DNA of 64,000 nucleotides from Caldilineaceae bacterium (GCA_019637695.1 JAHBVG010000024.1:16112-80111), one strand, 5' to 3'; shown: positions 42,817-52,462, numbered from the stretch's first letter. The notes: generated from the sequence alone by a model not told the origin. Made by a program: numbers and translations.

Positions 42817-44076
42817 TCAGTTGCCTGCCAGCGCGGAATCGACGGAGACGGGCGCTGTCAAAGTGTGCAGGAAGGCGATGATCTGCTTGATCTCGGTGGA
42901 AGAGAGAGAAAGCGTTTCCAGTTCATTGTGCCCTACGGGCGCGGCGGGGGCGCGGTTGTAGTGATCCAATACCTCGGCCAGCGAGGCAAACTGACCGGCG
43001 TGCATGTAGGGCGCGCGCTCGGCCACATTACGCAAGGACGGTGGTTTGAATTGGCGCTCCAGATCGAAGCCAGGCTCGCGCATAAAGCGAAGTTCGACGC
43101 AGTCATCAGGGGCGGCGTCGCTGTAATGGCTGAAACAGTTGAACTCATCGGCCAGGACTTTCAGCGCGCCTGAGATCCGTCCCCGATCTTCGGGCAGGTC
43201 GGGCGCTGTTGGCACGCCCGTATTGTGAAAATGGTTGTCGGTAAAGAGCGGTCCGTTGTGACATTGCAGGCACTCCGCTTTGCCGATGAAAAGGCGCAGA
43301 CCTGCCGCTTCATCGGGGGTAAACGTAGCCTTCATGGCTTCCTCATCGGCGGCCAACAAAGCCTCCACATAGGCGTCAAAGCGCGCCGGAGCAGGCAGTA
43401 TGCGTCGTTCGTAGGCGGCGATGGCCTTGCCCATATTCACAAAGATGCGGGTAACGGTCTCTTGCTGATCCTTGCGCATCCCATCCCAGGCGGCGCGAGC
43501 CGCGGCATCCTCCACAGGACCGGCGCTCATGGGCAGCCCAGCGAGATCGGGCAGAGGACCGAAGATCGCCTCATAGTCGGCTTTGTAGTGCTGCTCGATC
43601 AGGTGTACGTACAGGGTGCGGTTGCCGCCATGCTCCACCGGATTTTCCAGCGGCTCAAGGGCCTGCGCCCACAGACTATCCTTGCGGCCATCCCAAAAGA
43701 GCCAGGGGCTATAGGCAACGCCAGCCAGGGGCATCGCTCTCCGATTGGTAACGCCCACGCCCTCGGAGAGTCGCTTACCGTCCTGAAAATCCAATTCGGG
43801 CAGATGGCAGGTGGTGCAGGCGACCTGTCCATTGCTGCTGAAACGGGTGTCGAAGAAGAGCTTCTCGCCCAGCGCGGCAGCGAACGGATCATCGGCATAA
43901 CGATTGGACGGATCGGGTGTCAGCGGTGGCAGGCTACCGATCCAGAGTGTACGCAGGGTGGCAATCTCATCCTCGTTCCAGGCGGAGCGAGGACAGAGCG
44001 CGCTGGCGGCGACGCTACTGCCGACAAGAATGGCGACGGCAAGAAATATCAAAAAGGGACGAGACGCTCGATGCAT
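42817..44076 (-). CDS. Dihaem cytochrome c peroxidase / MauG-family protein
   Basis: A 419-residue exported protein. The signal peptide covers residues 1-27 (FLIFLAVAILVGSSVAASA). Two haem c attachment sites are present, CTTCH near residue 86 and CLQCH near residue 266. Family motifs MPLAGVAYSPWLFWDGR and PSLRNVAERAPYMHAGQF are present. These enzymes reduce peroxide or oxidise protein side chains in the periplasm or at the cell surface. It is 8 bases downstream of a FixH/YtkA-like gene in the same direction, so the two form an operon. The electron donor is unknown. Confidence 0.9.
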   Translation of the reverse strand: MHRASRPFLIFLAVAILVGSSVAASALCPRSAWNEDEIATLRTLWIGSLPPLTPDPSNRYADDPFAAALGEKLFFDTRFSSNGQVACTTCHLPELDFQDGKRLSEGVGVTNRRAMPLAGVAYSPWLFWDGRKDSLWAQALEPLENPVEHGGNRTLYVHLIEQHYKADYEAIFGPLPDLAGLPMSAGPVEDAAARAAWDGMRKDQQETVTRIFVNMGKAIAAYERRILPAPARFDAYVEALLAADEEAMKATFTPDEAAGLRLFIGKAECLQCHNGPLFTDNHFHNTGVPTAPDLPEDRGRISGALKVLADEFNCFSHYSDAAPDDCVELRFMREPGFDLERQFKPPSLRNVAERAPYMHAGQFASLAEVLDHYNRAPAAPVGHNELETLSLSSTEIKQIIAFLHTLTAPVSVDSALAGN

Positions 44077-44084
44077 GTCCTCCC

Positions 44085-44573
44085 TTACCTCAGCATCATG
44101 TTGAATTGCACTCGATCCGTCTGCCCGTCGGCGGTGATCACAAAGTCAACCACCCACCAACCGGGCATGTGGAAGCGCAGACCATCCACTCTATAGTTGC
44201 CGTTGCCCAGGTTCTGCGTCACTTGTGGGCGCGTGGGCAGGCCGTGACGGTGTTGGGGCATATCACCGTCCACGGTGACGGTGGCATTCTCCACGGGCTG
44301 GCCCGAAGACCTCTCCACGTACAGCGTCCAGCTTTGCATGGTGTTGATCGCCACGATGCCTTGATCCGGGGTGTAGCTGACCTTGTAAAGCCCTTGTTGG
44401 GATAAGCGAGTGGTGGACAGATCCAGATTGGCGGGCGTGTCGCTCATGCGCATCATCATGCTCCCCAGCGCAATGGCTACCAGCAGGATGAGTATGCCGA
44501 TGACAGCGGCGCGCACCAGCGTTTTGTTGCCGCCAGTTCGCTGACGATCCGGGGCGGGTAGGGTTGTACTCAT
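44085..44573 (-). CDS. Membrane-anchored FixH/YtkA-like protein
   Basis: A 162-residue protein starting at the ATG at 44573, behind AGAGGGATCT. One N-terminal transmembrane helix (residues about 21-42, [17 protein letters not shown]) is followed by an external beta-sandwich with the YtkA-like signature: [36 protein letters not shown] in two pieces. Its His and Met residues could bind copper or haem. Such proteins often accompany haem or copper enzymes. It is the first gene of the pair with the MauG-family peroxidase. Confidence 0.78.
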   Translation of the reverse strand: MSTTLPAPDRQRTGGNKTLVRAAVIGILILLVAIALGSMMMRMSDTPANLDLSTTRLSQQGLYKVSYTPDQGIVAINTMQSWTLYVERSSGQPVENATVTVDGDMPQHRHGLPTRPQVTQNLGNGNYRVDGLRFHMPGWWVVDFVITADGQTDRVQFNMMLR

Positions 44574-44622
44574 AGATCCCTCTTCTATTGGTATCACTGA
44601 ACTTATAGGGAGCAACCGATAA

Positions 44623-44646
44623 CTTGCCGCCAAAGGTGGCGGCAAG
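44623..44646 (-). terminator. Hairpin between two minus-strand operons
   Basis: A 9-bp GC-rich stem (CTTGCCGCC at 44623-44631, GGCGGCAAG at 44638-44646) with a 6-base loop. It lies downstream of the hypothetical gene pair at 44.7-45.4 kb and upstream of the FixH/MauG pair, which suggests a terminator for the former. No strong T-run is seen. Confidence 0.55.
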
Positions 44647-44743
44647 TAAGTATACAACCGCTTCAGGTGCGCCACAAAGTAGCGACGAGTTGTCGGCAGG
44701 GGTCAGAACGCGAGGATAAACCGACGAGTACAGACAGGCCAGT

Positions 44744-45025
44744 TTATGTAGAATCGTCTTTTCGCAGATTTTTGTGTAGGGTTCTTCTGCCTACATAGAT
44801 CCGTTCCATGTAATGGTCACTGCTCAACCGTGCGTCGAGATCAGAGACACGCATCATCCACAATTTAACAAAGTCGGCGAACAGAGTAGATTGTCGCGCC
44901 AGCCCGACGGCGATTTTGGTGATGTCTTGCTCTTGGTCATCCTTTAGGAATTGAAGGATCTTCTCTCTATCGGCATTGGCCAGAAATTGCTCGTGCCACT
45001 CTTTGGGTTTTAGTTGCTTCCTCAT
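44744..45025 (-). CDS. Small hypothetical protein
   Basis: A 93-residue, charged, probably helical protein (KEWHEQFLANADREKILQFLKDDQEQDITKIAVG). Its ATG overlaps the stop of the upstream gene by one base (TAATG), so the two are coupled. No family recognised. Confidence 0.6.
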   Translation of the reverse strand: MRKQLKPKEWHEQFLANADREKILQFLKDDQEQDITKIAVGLARQSTLFADFVKLWMMRVSDLDARLSSDHYMERIYVGRRTLHKNLRKDDST

Positions 45026-45444
45026 TAGATTCTCTCTTCTTTCTTAAGGTCAAAATCCCCCAGGCGTCGATTTAGCGCGTTTAGGGGTTCACCCGTTAGC
45101 CTTTCAACTTGCTCAGCCGTGAATGGTTGCCATTGTGGCGCTTCTGCTCTCTTGTCCGCGCCCCACGTAAAGGTCAGATGAGCAAATTCGGCAGGAAGAT
45201 CCGCTTCGGGTGGCGTGTGCTGGATCCAGCGGGTGGTCTTGGGGTTAAGATTCCACCGCGCCAGTAGATCGGTGGCAATACGTGCAGATGCAGTGGTGAT
45301 CGATTCTCCGGTGTTGTTGCTGACATCGGTCAACAAGACAATGTGAGAGCCGTTCTTGCGTTTGTAAATACGTACACGACAGCGCCCTGAAAGCTGATAG
45401 GATTCACGAGGAAAGCGGTAGATGTAATCTTGAAAACTTGGCAT
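45025..45444 (-). CDS. Hypothetical protein
   Basis: A 139-residue protein. The start at 45444 is chosen because GGGAAG lies a few bases upstream; the frame is open for 28 more codons. The sequence suggests an alpha/beta fold (CRVRIYKRKNGSHIVLLTDVSNNTGESITTASARIATDLL), and its C-terminus mentions a helical tail (FTAEQVERLTGEPLNALNRRL). It is coupled to the next small gene. I see no catalytic motif and no family match. Confidence 0.6.
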   Translation of the reverse strand: MPSFQDYIYRFPRESYQLSGRCRVRIYKRKNGSHIVLLTDVSNNTGESITTASARIATDLLARWNLNPKTTRWIQHTPPEADLPAEFAHLTFTWGADKRAEAPQWQPFTAEQVERLTGEPLNALNRRLGDFDLKKEERI

Positions 45445-45670
45445 CAAATTCTTCCCATCAAAATAGAAGGCCCGTCCTTCAACAGGTACGGTTGCGGAGA
45501 TCCCCAAGATCAACCCGATAAGAGGCAATTTTCATCGAGGAAATCGGACACGCGCCGGGCGTGCGCTATAGAAACTGGATGAAAGCAGTAGGGATGTTGT
45601 TGACCATTATACCACAGATTTCATCAATCCGCGAGGGGGAGAATAGGAGGAGTGCGTCTCAAATTTAGAA

Positions 45671-45724
45671 TGCTCCTCGCCGGTCCGTGACCGGCGGCGG
45701 CCGGGTTACGGACCCGACCTGAGC
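45671..45724 (+). repeat. Dispersed palindromic element, copy C (short)
   Basis: A shorter version (about 54 bp) with GCCGGTCCGTGACCGGC followed by a GGGTTACGGACCC arm. The outer ends of the longer copies are missing. The surrounding spacer 45445-46029 (585 bp) holds no gene I can support. Confidence 0.7.
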
Positions 45725-45784
45725 GCCCCCAATCTGGGACGCGCCCAATAGGAGAGCGCATTTCAGGTTTGGGTCGAGCGCGCT

Positions 45785-45846
45785 GATTCCGGGAATCGCC
45801 CAAGACCAGTTTTCAAAGCCGAAGTCCCTGGGTGATTCCCAGAATC
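45785..45846. repeat. Imperfect inverted repeat upstream of the pyruvate-oxidase-like gene
   Basis: Arms at 45785-45802 and 45829-45846 (GATTCCGGGAATCGCCCA type) are reverse complements with two mismatches in 18 bases and a 26-base loop. It might be a regulatory structure or another mobile noncoding unit. Confidence 0.5.
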
Positions 45847-46029
45847 GTTGCCCCCCAAAAAACAAAGAATATAGCCTTAGATCTATCTAGAGTTTGTGCC
45901 TTTGACTATCCTTCTTTCCGGGTGGACGCTATATCTTAAGAGAAGCCAATAGCAACTGCCGGCCCTTAGCTGACAGTGCTATTCGCCTTACACATTGCGA
46001 ACCTTTTGCTATGGAAACGGAGACAACCT

Positions 46030-47781
46030 ATGGCAACCGCTGCCGATCTGCTCATCGACAAACTCCTCGATTGGAATGTGGATACAATTTTTGGCCTGCC
46101 CGGCGATGGCATCAACGGCATTATGGAAGCCCTGCGCACACGCCAGGATCGCATCCGTTTTGTGCAAGTGCGCCATGAAGAATCCGCAGCCTTTATGGCC
46201 TGTGGGTACGCCAAGTACACGGGCAAGTTGGGCGTCTGTCTGGCTACATCTGGGCCAGGGGCCATCCATCTGCTCAACGGCCTTTACGACGCCAAAGTGG
46301 ACGGCGCGCCGGTGCTGGCGATCACAGGCAGCCAGTTCCACGATCTAATGAACACCTACGGCCAGCAGGACATCAACCTGGATCGTCTCTTTGACGATGT
46401 TGCGCTCTACAACGTGCGTATAATGGGCGCCAACCACGTCGACTCGGTGACGGATCTGGCCTGCCGCCATGCGTTGGCCTATCATGGCGTTGCCCACATT
46501 ACCTTCCCGGTGGATCTACAAGAGATGGAAGTGGGTGACGACGAGGCGTCCATGCGCTATGTGCCCGATCATACATCCTCGGTCTTTGCGCGCCCGCGCG
46601 GCGTCCCCGAACAGGGGGATCTGGAACGAGCGGCGGCGATCATCAATGGCGCGGAGAAGGTGACGATCCTCTGTGGTCGCGGCGCGTTCAGCGCCCGCCA
46701 GGAATTGCTCGACACCGCCGAAAAGCTGGGCGCGCCGATTGTCAAAGCGCTATTGGGCAAGGCGGTGATCCCCGACGATAACCCCTACACCACCGGCTCC
46801 GCCGGGCTTTTGGGGACAGCCCCCTCCGAGGACGCGCTCAACAATTGCGACGTGCTGCTCTGGGTTGGCTCTTCGTTCCCCTACATGGAGTTTTTGCCCA
46901 AGCCGGGCAAGGTGCGTATGGTGCAGATCGATATTGATCCTGTGCGCATCGGTCTGCGCTACCCAGCCGAGGTTGGGCTGGTGGGCGATAGCAAAGAGAC
47001 GTTACAGAGATTGCTGCCCTTGCTCGAACGCAAAGCGGATCGCAAATTTCTGGAGAAGATCCAAAGTGGTGTGCGCGATTGGTGGAAATTGATGGAGGCG
47101 CGCGGTACGCGCAAGGACAAACCGATGAAGCCGCAGGTAGTGGCCTGGGAACTGGGCAAACTGCTCGACGATGACGCCATCCTCGCCTGTGATTCGGGCA
47201 CGATCACGACCTGGTGGGCGCGGCAGATCAAAGCGCGTGCGGGCCAGATGCATACAGTCTCTGGCAATTTAGCCTCTATGGCCTGTAGTCTGCCCTATGC
47301 CATCGCCGCGCAGATCGCCTACCCGGATCGCCAATGTGTGGCCTTTGTGGGCGATGGCGGCTTTTCCATGTTGATGGTGGAATTGGCAACCTGCATCAAA
47401 TATGATCTGCCCATCAAGATTATTGTCATCAAGAATAACACCTTGGGCCAGATCCGCTGGGAGCAGATGGTCTTTCTGGGCAACCCGGAGTATGGCTGCG
47501 AACTCCAGCCCATCAACTTTGCGATGGCGGCGCAAGCCTTTGGCGTTACAGGCATCACCATTGAGGATCCTGAAAACTGCGCCGAACTGCTGCAAAAAGC
47601 GCTACAGACGCCCGGTCCTGTGGTGGTGGAAGCCGTGGTCGATCCCCACGAGCCGCCCATGCCCGCGCACATCAAACCTGAGCAGGCCACCCAATTCGCC
47701 AAAGCCATGGCCAGTGGACAGACCGATGCCCTCGACATTATCAAAACCGTTGTCAAGGATCGCATCCGCGAGTTGATTTAG
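46030..47781 (+). CDS. ThDP-dependent pyruvate oxidase/dehydrogenase-like enzyme
   Basis: A 583-residue enzyme of the acetolactate synthase/pyruvate oxidase superfamily. The ThDP Glu lies in VRHEESAAFMACGYAK (about residue 50), the FAD-type middle domain holds ILCGRGAFSARQELLD, and the metal/ThDP motif GDGGFSMLMVELATCIKYDLPIKIIVIKNN is near residues 440-470. PoxB-like oxidases convert pyruvate to acetate or acetyl phosphate, passing electrons to quinone or oxygen. The ATG at 46030 follows GGAGACAACC. Acetolactate synthase is less likely without an adjacent small subunit. Substrate not proven. Confidence 0.8.
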   Translation: MATAADLLIDKLLDWNVDTIFGLPGDGINGIMEALRTRQDRIRFVQVRHEESAAFMACGYAKYTGKLGVCLATSGPGAIHLLNGLYDAKVDGAPVLAITGSQFHDLMNTYGQQDINLDRLFDDVALYNVRIMGANHVDSVTDLACRHALAYHGVAHITFPVDLQEMEVGDDEASMRYVPDHTSSVFARPRGVPEQGDLERAAAIINGAEKVTILCGRGAFSARQELLDTAEKLGAPIVKALLGKAVIPDDNPYTTGSAGLLGTAPSEDALNNCDVLLWVGSSFPYMEFLPKPGKVRMVQIDIDPVRIGLRYPAEVGLVGDSKETLQRLLPLLERKADRKFLEKIQSGVRDWWKLMEARGTRKDKPMKPQVVAWELGKLLDDDAILACDSGTITTWWARQIKARAGQMHTVSGNLASMACSLPYAIAAQIAYPDRQCVAFVGDGGFSMLMVELATCIKYDLPIKIIVIKNNTLGQIRWEQMVFLGNPEYGCELQPINFAMAAQAFGVTGITIEDPENCAELLQKALQTPGPVVVEAVVDPHEPPMPAHIKPEQATQFAKAMASGQTDALDIIKTVVKDRIRELI

Positions 47782-47801
47782 GTATTGGGTATTGGGGATT
47801 C
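47781..47801 (+). repeat. Heptamer words starting in the stop codon
   Basis: GGTATTG twice then GGGATTC; the first G is the third base of the TAG stop of the preceding gene. The same placement occurs after iolD. Confidence 0.65.
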
Positions 47802-47802
47802 T

Positions 47803-47919
47803 GTAGGGGCGCACCCCCGTGTGCGCCCGTTGCGGGTGGGCGTAGGGGCGCACCCCCGTGTGCGCCCGTTGCGGGCGGGCGTAGGGGCGCACCCCCGTGT
47901 GCGCCCGTTGCGGGCGGGC
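47803..47919 (+). repeat. Three 39-bp tandem repeats
   Basis: Units at 47803-47841, 47842-47880 and 47881-47919, identical except for one base in the first. Each contains a GGGGCGCAC...GTGCGCCC palindrome. A partial inverted copy (GCCCGCCCCTAC) follows to about 47938, at the 3' end of the response-regulator gene. There are no unique spacers, so this is not a CRISPR array. Confidence 0.9.
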
Positions 47920-47933
47920 ACAGAGGCCCGCCC

Positions 47934-48560
47934 CTACAGAAGATCGGCCTGCACAGCGGCGACGGCGGCCTCGGTGCGGGATCGTACATTCAATTTGCGG
48001 TAGATTGAGTCAAGGTGCTTTTCCACTGTCTTCTCGCTGATCTCCAGCGACTGGGCAATGGCGTAGTTGGTCTTGCCTTTGGTCAGATGGCGGATCACCT
48101 CAATTTCGCGCACTGTCAACGTAGCAGCAGAGTGTGGCTCTGCTAACTTGCCAAATTGGGCGCGGATCGAAGGGCTAAACCAGGGGAGATGATTCTGCGC
48201 CACCGCTTCTATGGCGCGCACGAGATCGTGGGCAGCCTCATCTTTGAGCAAATAGCCTGCTACCCCATATGCCATCATCTTCTTCACATACTCAGGATCA
48301 GCGTGGGCGCTCAACACCAGGATCTCCACAGCGGATTCGGCCCCGTGCAGACGACGTGCAACCTCAATCCCCGATAGATTGGGCATCTCAACATCCAACA
48401 GCAAGACATCTGGCTTCAATTCTGCAACAAGAGCGAGCGCCGCTTCTCCACTCCTGGCGGTGCCCACAATTTCGATACACGACGCGCTACGCAGCAGCGT
48501 TTGCATCCCCACAAGCAGGACAGGATGATCATCGGCAATTACCACTCGGATAGGAGACAT
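47934..48560 (-). CDS. NarL/LuxR-type response regulator
   Basis: A 208-residue response regulator, starting at the ATG at 48560 (AAGGAAG upstream). The receiver domain has the acidic pair Asp10-Asp11, phospho-acceptor Asp56 (LLLDVEMPN) and Lys in YLLKDEAA. A GerE/LuxR helix-turn-helix follows in residues about 145-205 (LTVREIEVIRHLTKGKTNYAIAQSLEISEKTVEKHLDSIYRKL). It lies 22 bases downstream of the hybrid kinase and is almost certainly its partner. Its last codons overlap the repeat-derived sequence at 47.93 kb. Confidence 0.93.
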   Translation of the reverse strand: MSPIRVVIADDHPVLLVGMQTLLRSASCIEIVGTARSGEAALALVAELKPDVLLLDVEMPNLSGIEVARRLHGAESAVEILVLSAHADPEYVKKMMAYGVAGYLLKDEAAHDLVRAIEAVAQNHLPWFSPSIRAQFGKLAEPHSAATLTVREIEVIRHLTKGKTNYAIAQSLEISEKTVEKHLDSIYRKLNVRSRTEAAVAAVQADLL

Positions 48561-48582
48561 ACGATTATTCTTCCTTGCTTCG

Positions 48583-51500
48583 TTACGGTTTCGGCAGCGG
48601 CGCGGTGACGCGCACGAGCGTACCCTGGCCTGGCGCCGATTTGATCTCCATCTGGCCGCCGATGGCTTCGGCCCGCTCCGACATGCCGACGATGCCCAAA
48701 TGCCGCCGCCGCGCCAGATCAATCAAATGTTCGGGTACTGTAAAACCCTGGCCGTCGTCTTCAACCTCCAGGACCAACTGCTCTCTATCGTGCCACAACC
48801 GCACCCAGACATGCCGGGCGTTGGCGTGGCGCTCAATGTTATACAACGCCTGTTGCAGGATGCGGTAGAGAGCGAGGGTACTCTCTTCGGAAAGCTGGGG
48901 AATCTCTTGCGCTATCTCAGTCTGGATGGTCAGCGCCGGCTGATCTAGCTGCATACTTCTAACCTGCTGTCCAACTGCCGAAGCCAGCCCAAATTCAACC
49001 ACTGCTGGGGGTCGCAACATGGTGCTTACGCCGCGCAGATGCCCGATCACCCGGCCGATTTTGGCGGCAATGGTGGCGATTTGGGCTTGTTGCGCCTCCT
49101 CGGTCACCCCCTGGCTTACTGAGGTCAGTTCAAAAGTGAGCGCGCTCAACTCTTGCATTGGCCCATCGTGGAGGTCGCGAGCAATGGCGCGGCGTTCGGT
49201 TTCCTGGCTTTGGATCAGACGCTGGCGCATTTCGGCCAGTTGCGCTTGTTTGTGCGCCAACTCGGTTATATCCTGAATTGCCAGCAAAATCAGATCGACG
49301 TGATCGATGCGGCGGGCGCTGAGCAACATGACGCGGCGGCCAATCTGCGCGAAATCGTGTTCCACCAGAAAGCTCTCAAAGTAGTGATCGCGGACAAGTA
49401 CATCTTCGAGCAAGCTGCGCAAGGGAGGGATCTGCCACTGGCCGTTGCCAATGTCAAAGATGCGCTGACCAACGGTTTCTGCCGGGCGCGCCAGGAAGGT
49501 CTGGTAAAAGGCGGCATTGACCGATTGGATATACAGATTTGCATCCAACACCACCAGCGGCTCGCTGATGGTTTCTACAATCGCCTCGGCGTATTCTTTG
49601 GCAACCTGTAGCGCTTCCGCCATTTGTTGGAGGGCTGTAATATCCACAAAGGTGATAACCACGCCGTCGATCTTGTCATCCAGCGTGCGATAAGGGCGCA
49701 TTCTCGACAGGAAGCAGAGACCCTCATGGCTGTAGATCGTCCGTTCCACCGCCGCCAGATCCTCGAGAACGTGGTGGGCGTCTTCTTCTAGCTGATCATA
49801 GTCGACCTTAGGGCGTAGATCGGTGATGGGGCGGCCGCGGTCGGCCAGGGTCAGGTTAAACAACTGGTTTGCCCGTGTCGTATAACGGCGGATGCGCAAG
49901 CTCCGATCCAAAAAGAGGGTGGCAATATCGGTCGAGGTGAAGAGATTCTGTAGATCGCTATGGGCCTGGCTGACCTCGGTCATTTTGCTCGTGAGTTCCT
50001 GGTTGATGGTGCGCAGTTCCTCGTTCATCGACTGCAACTCTTCTTTGCTGGTCTCCAATTCCTCCAGCGTCGAGCGATACTCTTCGTTGATCGATTGCAG
50101 CTCCTCGTTCGCTGCCCGCAATTCTTCGGTTGAGAGATCATGCTCCTGGCGAAGGATCTGCAACTGCCCCTGAAGGTGACGTACCTCGGCCTGGAGTTGA
50201 TCCGCCTGCCCCTGACTCTCTTCGTCGCCCGGTTGGACGCCAGCGATGTCTGGGGCTTTGCCTTCTAAAAAGAAGACCAGCGCCACCCGCTTCTCGCGAC
50301 GCCGCTCTTCATCATAGCGTGGATGCACGATCATATGGATATAACGCAGCGACCCGTCCAGTTTCACACTCACCGAATGGCTGATGATCGGCGCGTCTTG
50401 TTCAAAGGCTTGCTGGAGCGCGATGCTCAACTCAGTGCGCAGTTCAGGCCGCAGAATGCGCGCCATATCGTTGGTCCATCCCCCAGCGGATGGCTGCAAG
50501 TAACGGCCCACGGTTTCGGAAAGATGAAGCAATTGACCCTGCGCATCCACCAGCAAGCTGGGCGGCGCGTGCGCTTCGAGCATCTGCCAATGTCGTTCCG
50601 CCACCAGGAGCGGCGTAGGGTTAAAAGGGATACGCGACGCGCTGTATCTCCCTTCCGAGAGCGCAAGGGGCAGCGAAGGCACGCGGCGCAGAGCGCCATT
50701 CTCTTCACCACGCCGATAGATACGGTGATGTTTGTCCACCGTCTCGAAGAGATCGGCAGCGCCATCTATCGACTCCGCGCCGCCCAAAAAGAGATACCCA
50801 TTGGGGAGCAGGGCATAGTGGAAGATATCGAAGAGCTTCTCTTGTAATTCACGCTGAAAATAGATAAGTACATTGCGACAACTGATCAGATCGAGCCGGG
50901 AAAAGGGTGGATCTTGCAGCAGGTTGTGAGGAGCAAAAAGAACACGCTCGCGTACTTCGCTGCGCACGCGGTAATGATGGCCTTCTTTGATAAAGAAGCG
51001 CTTCAACCGTTCCTCTGAGACGTCGGCGGCTATCGACTCTGGGTAGACGCCCTCGCGCGCATAGGTGAGAAAGCCCTCGCCCAGATCGGTGGCAAAGATC
51101 TGAATCTCCGGCGTATGATCCACTTGCGCGGCCTGCTCTATGAGAAGAATCGCCAGCGAATAGGCTTCTTCGCCGCTGGCGCAGCCCGCACTCCAGACCC
51201 GCACCGTGTCGCCTGCCCGCTTGTGGCTGAAGATCTGGGGGATCACCGTCTCTTGCAATGCCTGAAAGGACGGCGGCTCGCGGAAAAACTCGGTGACGCC
51301 GATGAGCAGATCGCGGAAAAGCGCTTCGCACTCGCCTTCATCTTGATGGATACGCGCCAGGTAAGCGCCCAATGTGTCGATGTGGGCGATCTGCATGCGA
51401 CGGCCAATCCGGCGCAAAAGCGTAGCGCGTTTGTAACGGCTAAGATCGTGGCCCGTGCGCAGCCGTACATGGGCCAGGATGCGTAACAGCAGGTTGGTGT

Positions 51501-52173
51501 CATCGTAGTTGGGTGTATCTGGGTCGACAAAAGTCGACGCCGTGGCATGACGCCCTTTGATACTGCTCAATTCCCTCGCCAGTTGACCCGCAGTGGCCAC
51601 AATATCCACAAGACCGGTGGCGATGGCGCTGCGCGGCATACCATCATATTCAGCTTCGTCCGGGTCCTGCACCAGCAGCAGCCCACCCCCTTCTTTGATG
51701 GCCTTGATGCCCACCGCGCCATCGCTGCCCGTCCCCGAGAGGATGATGGCGGCGCCGTCGCCATGTTCCTCGGCCAATGTGCGAAAGAAGAGATCGATGG
51801 GCATACGCTGGCCGCGCGGCTCGCTAAAATCAGCCAGATCCAGATGACCATCCCTGGCGACCAATCGTTTCCCCGGTGGGATAATATAGACGTGGTCGGG
51901 TTGCATCTGCACACGCTGGGTCACCTGGGTGACGGGCATTCGCGTCTGCGGCTGTAGCAAATCGGCCAGCATACTCTCATGATCCGGCGAAAGATGGACG
52001 ATGACGACATAGACCATGCCGGTGTCGTCGGGGATCTCAGCAAAGAGCGCTTTGAGCGCAGATAGCCCGCCTGCCGAAGCGCCAATGCCCACAACAGACA
52101 GCGCCGATTCCTCTTTAGAAACGGGCGATGGCAACGATGGCTCAGAATCAGATAGGGAATTTACAGGAGGCAA
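48583..52173 (-). CDS. CheB-CheR-PAS hybrid histidine kinase (NarL-type)
   Basis: About 1,196 residues. Order: CheB-type methylesterase (residues about 25-210; Ser in GIGASAGGL, His in HLSPDHES, Asp in GTGSDGAVG), CheR-type methyltransferase (215-480; SAGCASGEEAYSLA, DLISCRNVLIYF), a long coiled coil (640-730), two PAS regions, a HisKA_3 dimerisation domain with phospho-His in ARDLHDGPMQELS, and an HATPase. No membrane helix is seen, so sensing is cytosolic. The start is a TTG at 52173, since AAAGGTGG lies just upstream and no ATG is usable; a TTG 15 bases earlier is the alternative. It is transcribed with the response regulator below it. Confidence 0.9.
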   Translation of the reverse strand: MPPVNSLSDSEPSLPSPVSKEESALSVVGIGASAGGLSALKALFAEIPDDTGMVYVVIVHLSPDHESMLADLLQPQTRMPVTQVTQRVQMQPDHVYIIPPGKRLVARDGHLDLADFSEPRGQRMPIDLFFRTLAEEHGDGAAIILSGTGSDGAVGIKAIKEGGGLLLVQDPDEAEYDGMPRSAIATGLVDIVATAGQLARELSSIKGRHATASTFVDPDTPNYDDTNLLLRILAHVRLRTGHDLSRYKRATLLRRIGRRMQIAHIDTLGAYLARIHQDEGECEALFRDLLIGVTEFFREPPSFQALQETVIPQIFSHKRAGDTVRVWSAGCASGEEAYSLAILLIEQAAQVDHTPEIQIFATDLGEGFLTYAREGVYPESIAADVSEERLKRFFIKEGHHYRVRSEVRERVLFAPHNLLQDPPFSRLDLISCRNVLIYFQRELQEKLFDIFHYALLPNGYLFLGGAESIDGAADLFETVDKHHRIYRRGEENGALRRVPSLPLALSEGRYSASRIPFNPTPLLVAERHWQMLEAHAPPSLLVDAQGQLLHLSETVGRYLQPSAGGWTNDMARILRPELRTELSIALQQAFEQDAPIISHSVSVKLDGSLRYIHMIVHPRYDEERRREKRVALVFFLEGKAPDIAGVQPGDEESQGQADQLQAEVRHLQGQLQILRQEHDLSTEELRAANEELQSINEEYRSTLEELETSKEELQSMNEELRTINQELTSKMTEVSQAHSDLQNLFTSTDIATLFLDRSLRIRRYTTRANQLFNLTLADRGRPITDLRPKVDYDQLEEDAHHVLEDLAAVERTIYSHEGLCFLSRMRPYRTLDDKIDGVVITFVDITALQQMAEALQVAKEYAEAIVETISEPLVVLDANLYIQSVNAAFYQTFLARPAETVGQRIFDIGNGQWQIPPLRSLLEDVLVRDHYFESFLVEHDFAQIGRRVMLLSARRIDHVDLILLAIQDITELAHKQAQLAEMRQRLIQSQETERRAIARDLHDGPMQELSALTFELTSVSQGVTEEAQQAQIATIAAKIGRVIGHLRGVSTMLRPPAVVEFGLASAVGQQVRSMQLDQPALTIQTEIAQEIPQLSEESTLALYRILQQALYNIERHANARHVWVRLWHDREQLVLEVEDDGQGFTVPEHLIDLARRRHLGIVGMSERAEAIGGQMEIKSAPGQGTLVRVTAPLPKP

Positions 52174-52227
52174 GGTTCCACCTTTCAATTCGCAATTTTT
52201 GTGTCTTTCAAGACCCCTTCTTGCAAC

Positions 52228-52258
52228 AGGGGGGGGGAGAGGAGAGGAGAGGAGAGAT
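52228..52258 (+). repeat. Purine-only tract with GAGAG repeats
   Basis: A run of G's followed by four or more GAGAG-type units, all purine on this strand, lies 55 bases upstream of the hybrid kinase start. It may affect promoter structure. The spacer 52174-52726 (552 bp) otherwise holds palindromic copy D and no gene I can support. Confidence 0.6.
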
Positions 52259-52462
52259 CAGCGTTCCACCCCTTGTTAGGCTATTTGTAAGCTTAGTGTA
52301 TGTGTTAAGCCCTTGTTTGTCAATGCACTCAAAGAGCAGCAGCAGGGTTAAGATCCGCAACTGATAGTGAGAAGTCGCCTCAGCGACTGGGGGCTCAGTA
52401 TCTTTGTATCTTGTCCTCTGATCCCGTATACTCCCCCAATTACACAGCGGCGTATATGACAG

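Noticed and set aside
45902..45935. Possible promoter upstream of the pyruvate-oxidase-like gene
   Set aside because: TTGACT and TATATC are present but the spacer is 22 bp, too long for a normal sigma-70 promoter.
47803..47919. Possible CRISPR array
   Set aside because: Three direct 39-bp repeats lie head to tail with no spacers and no cas genes.
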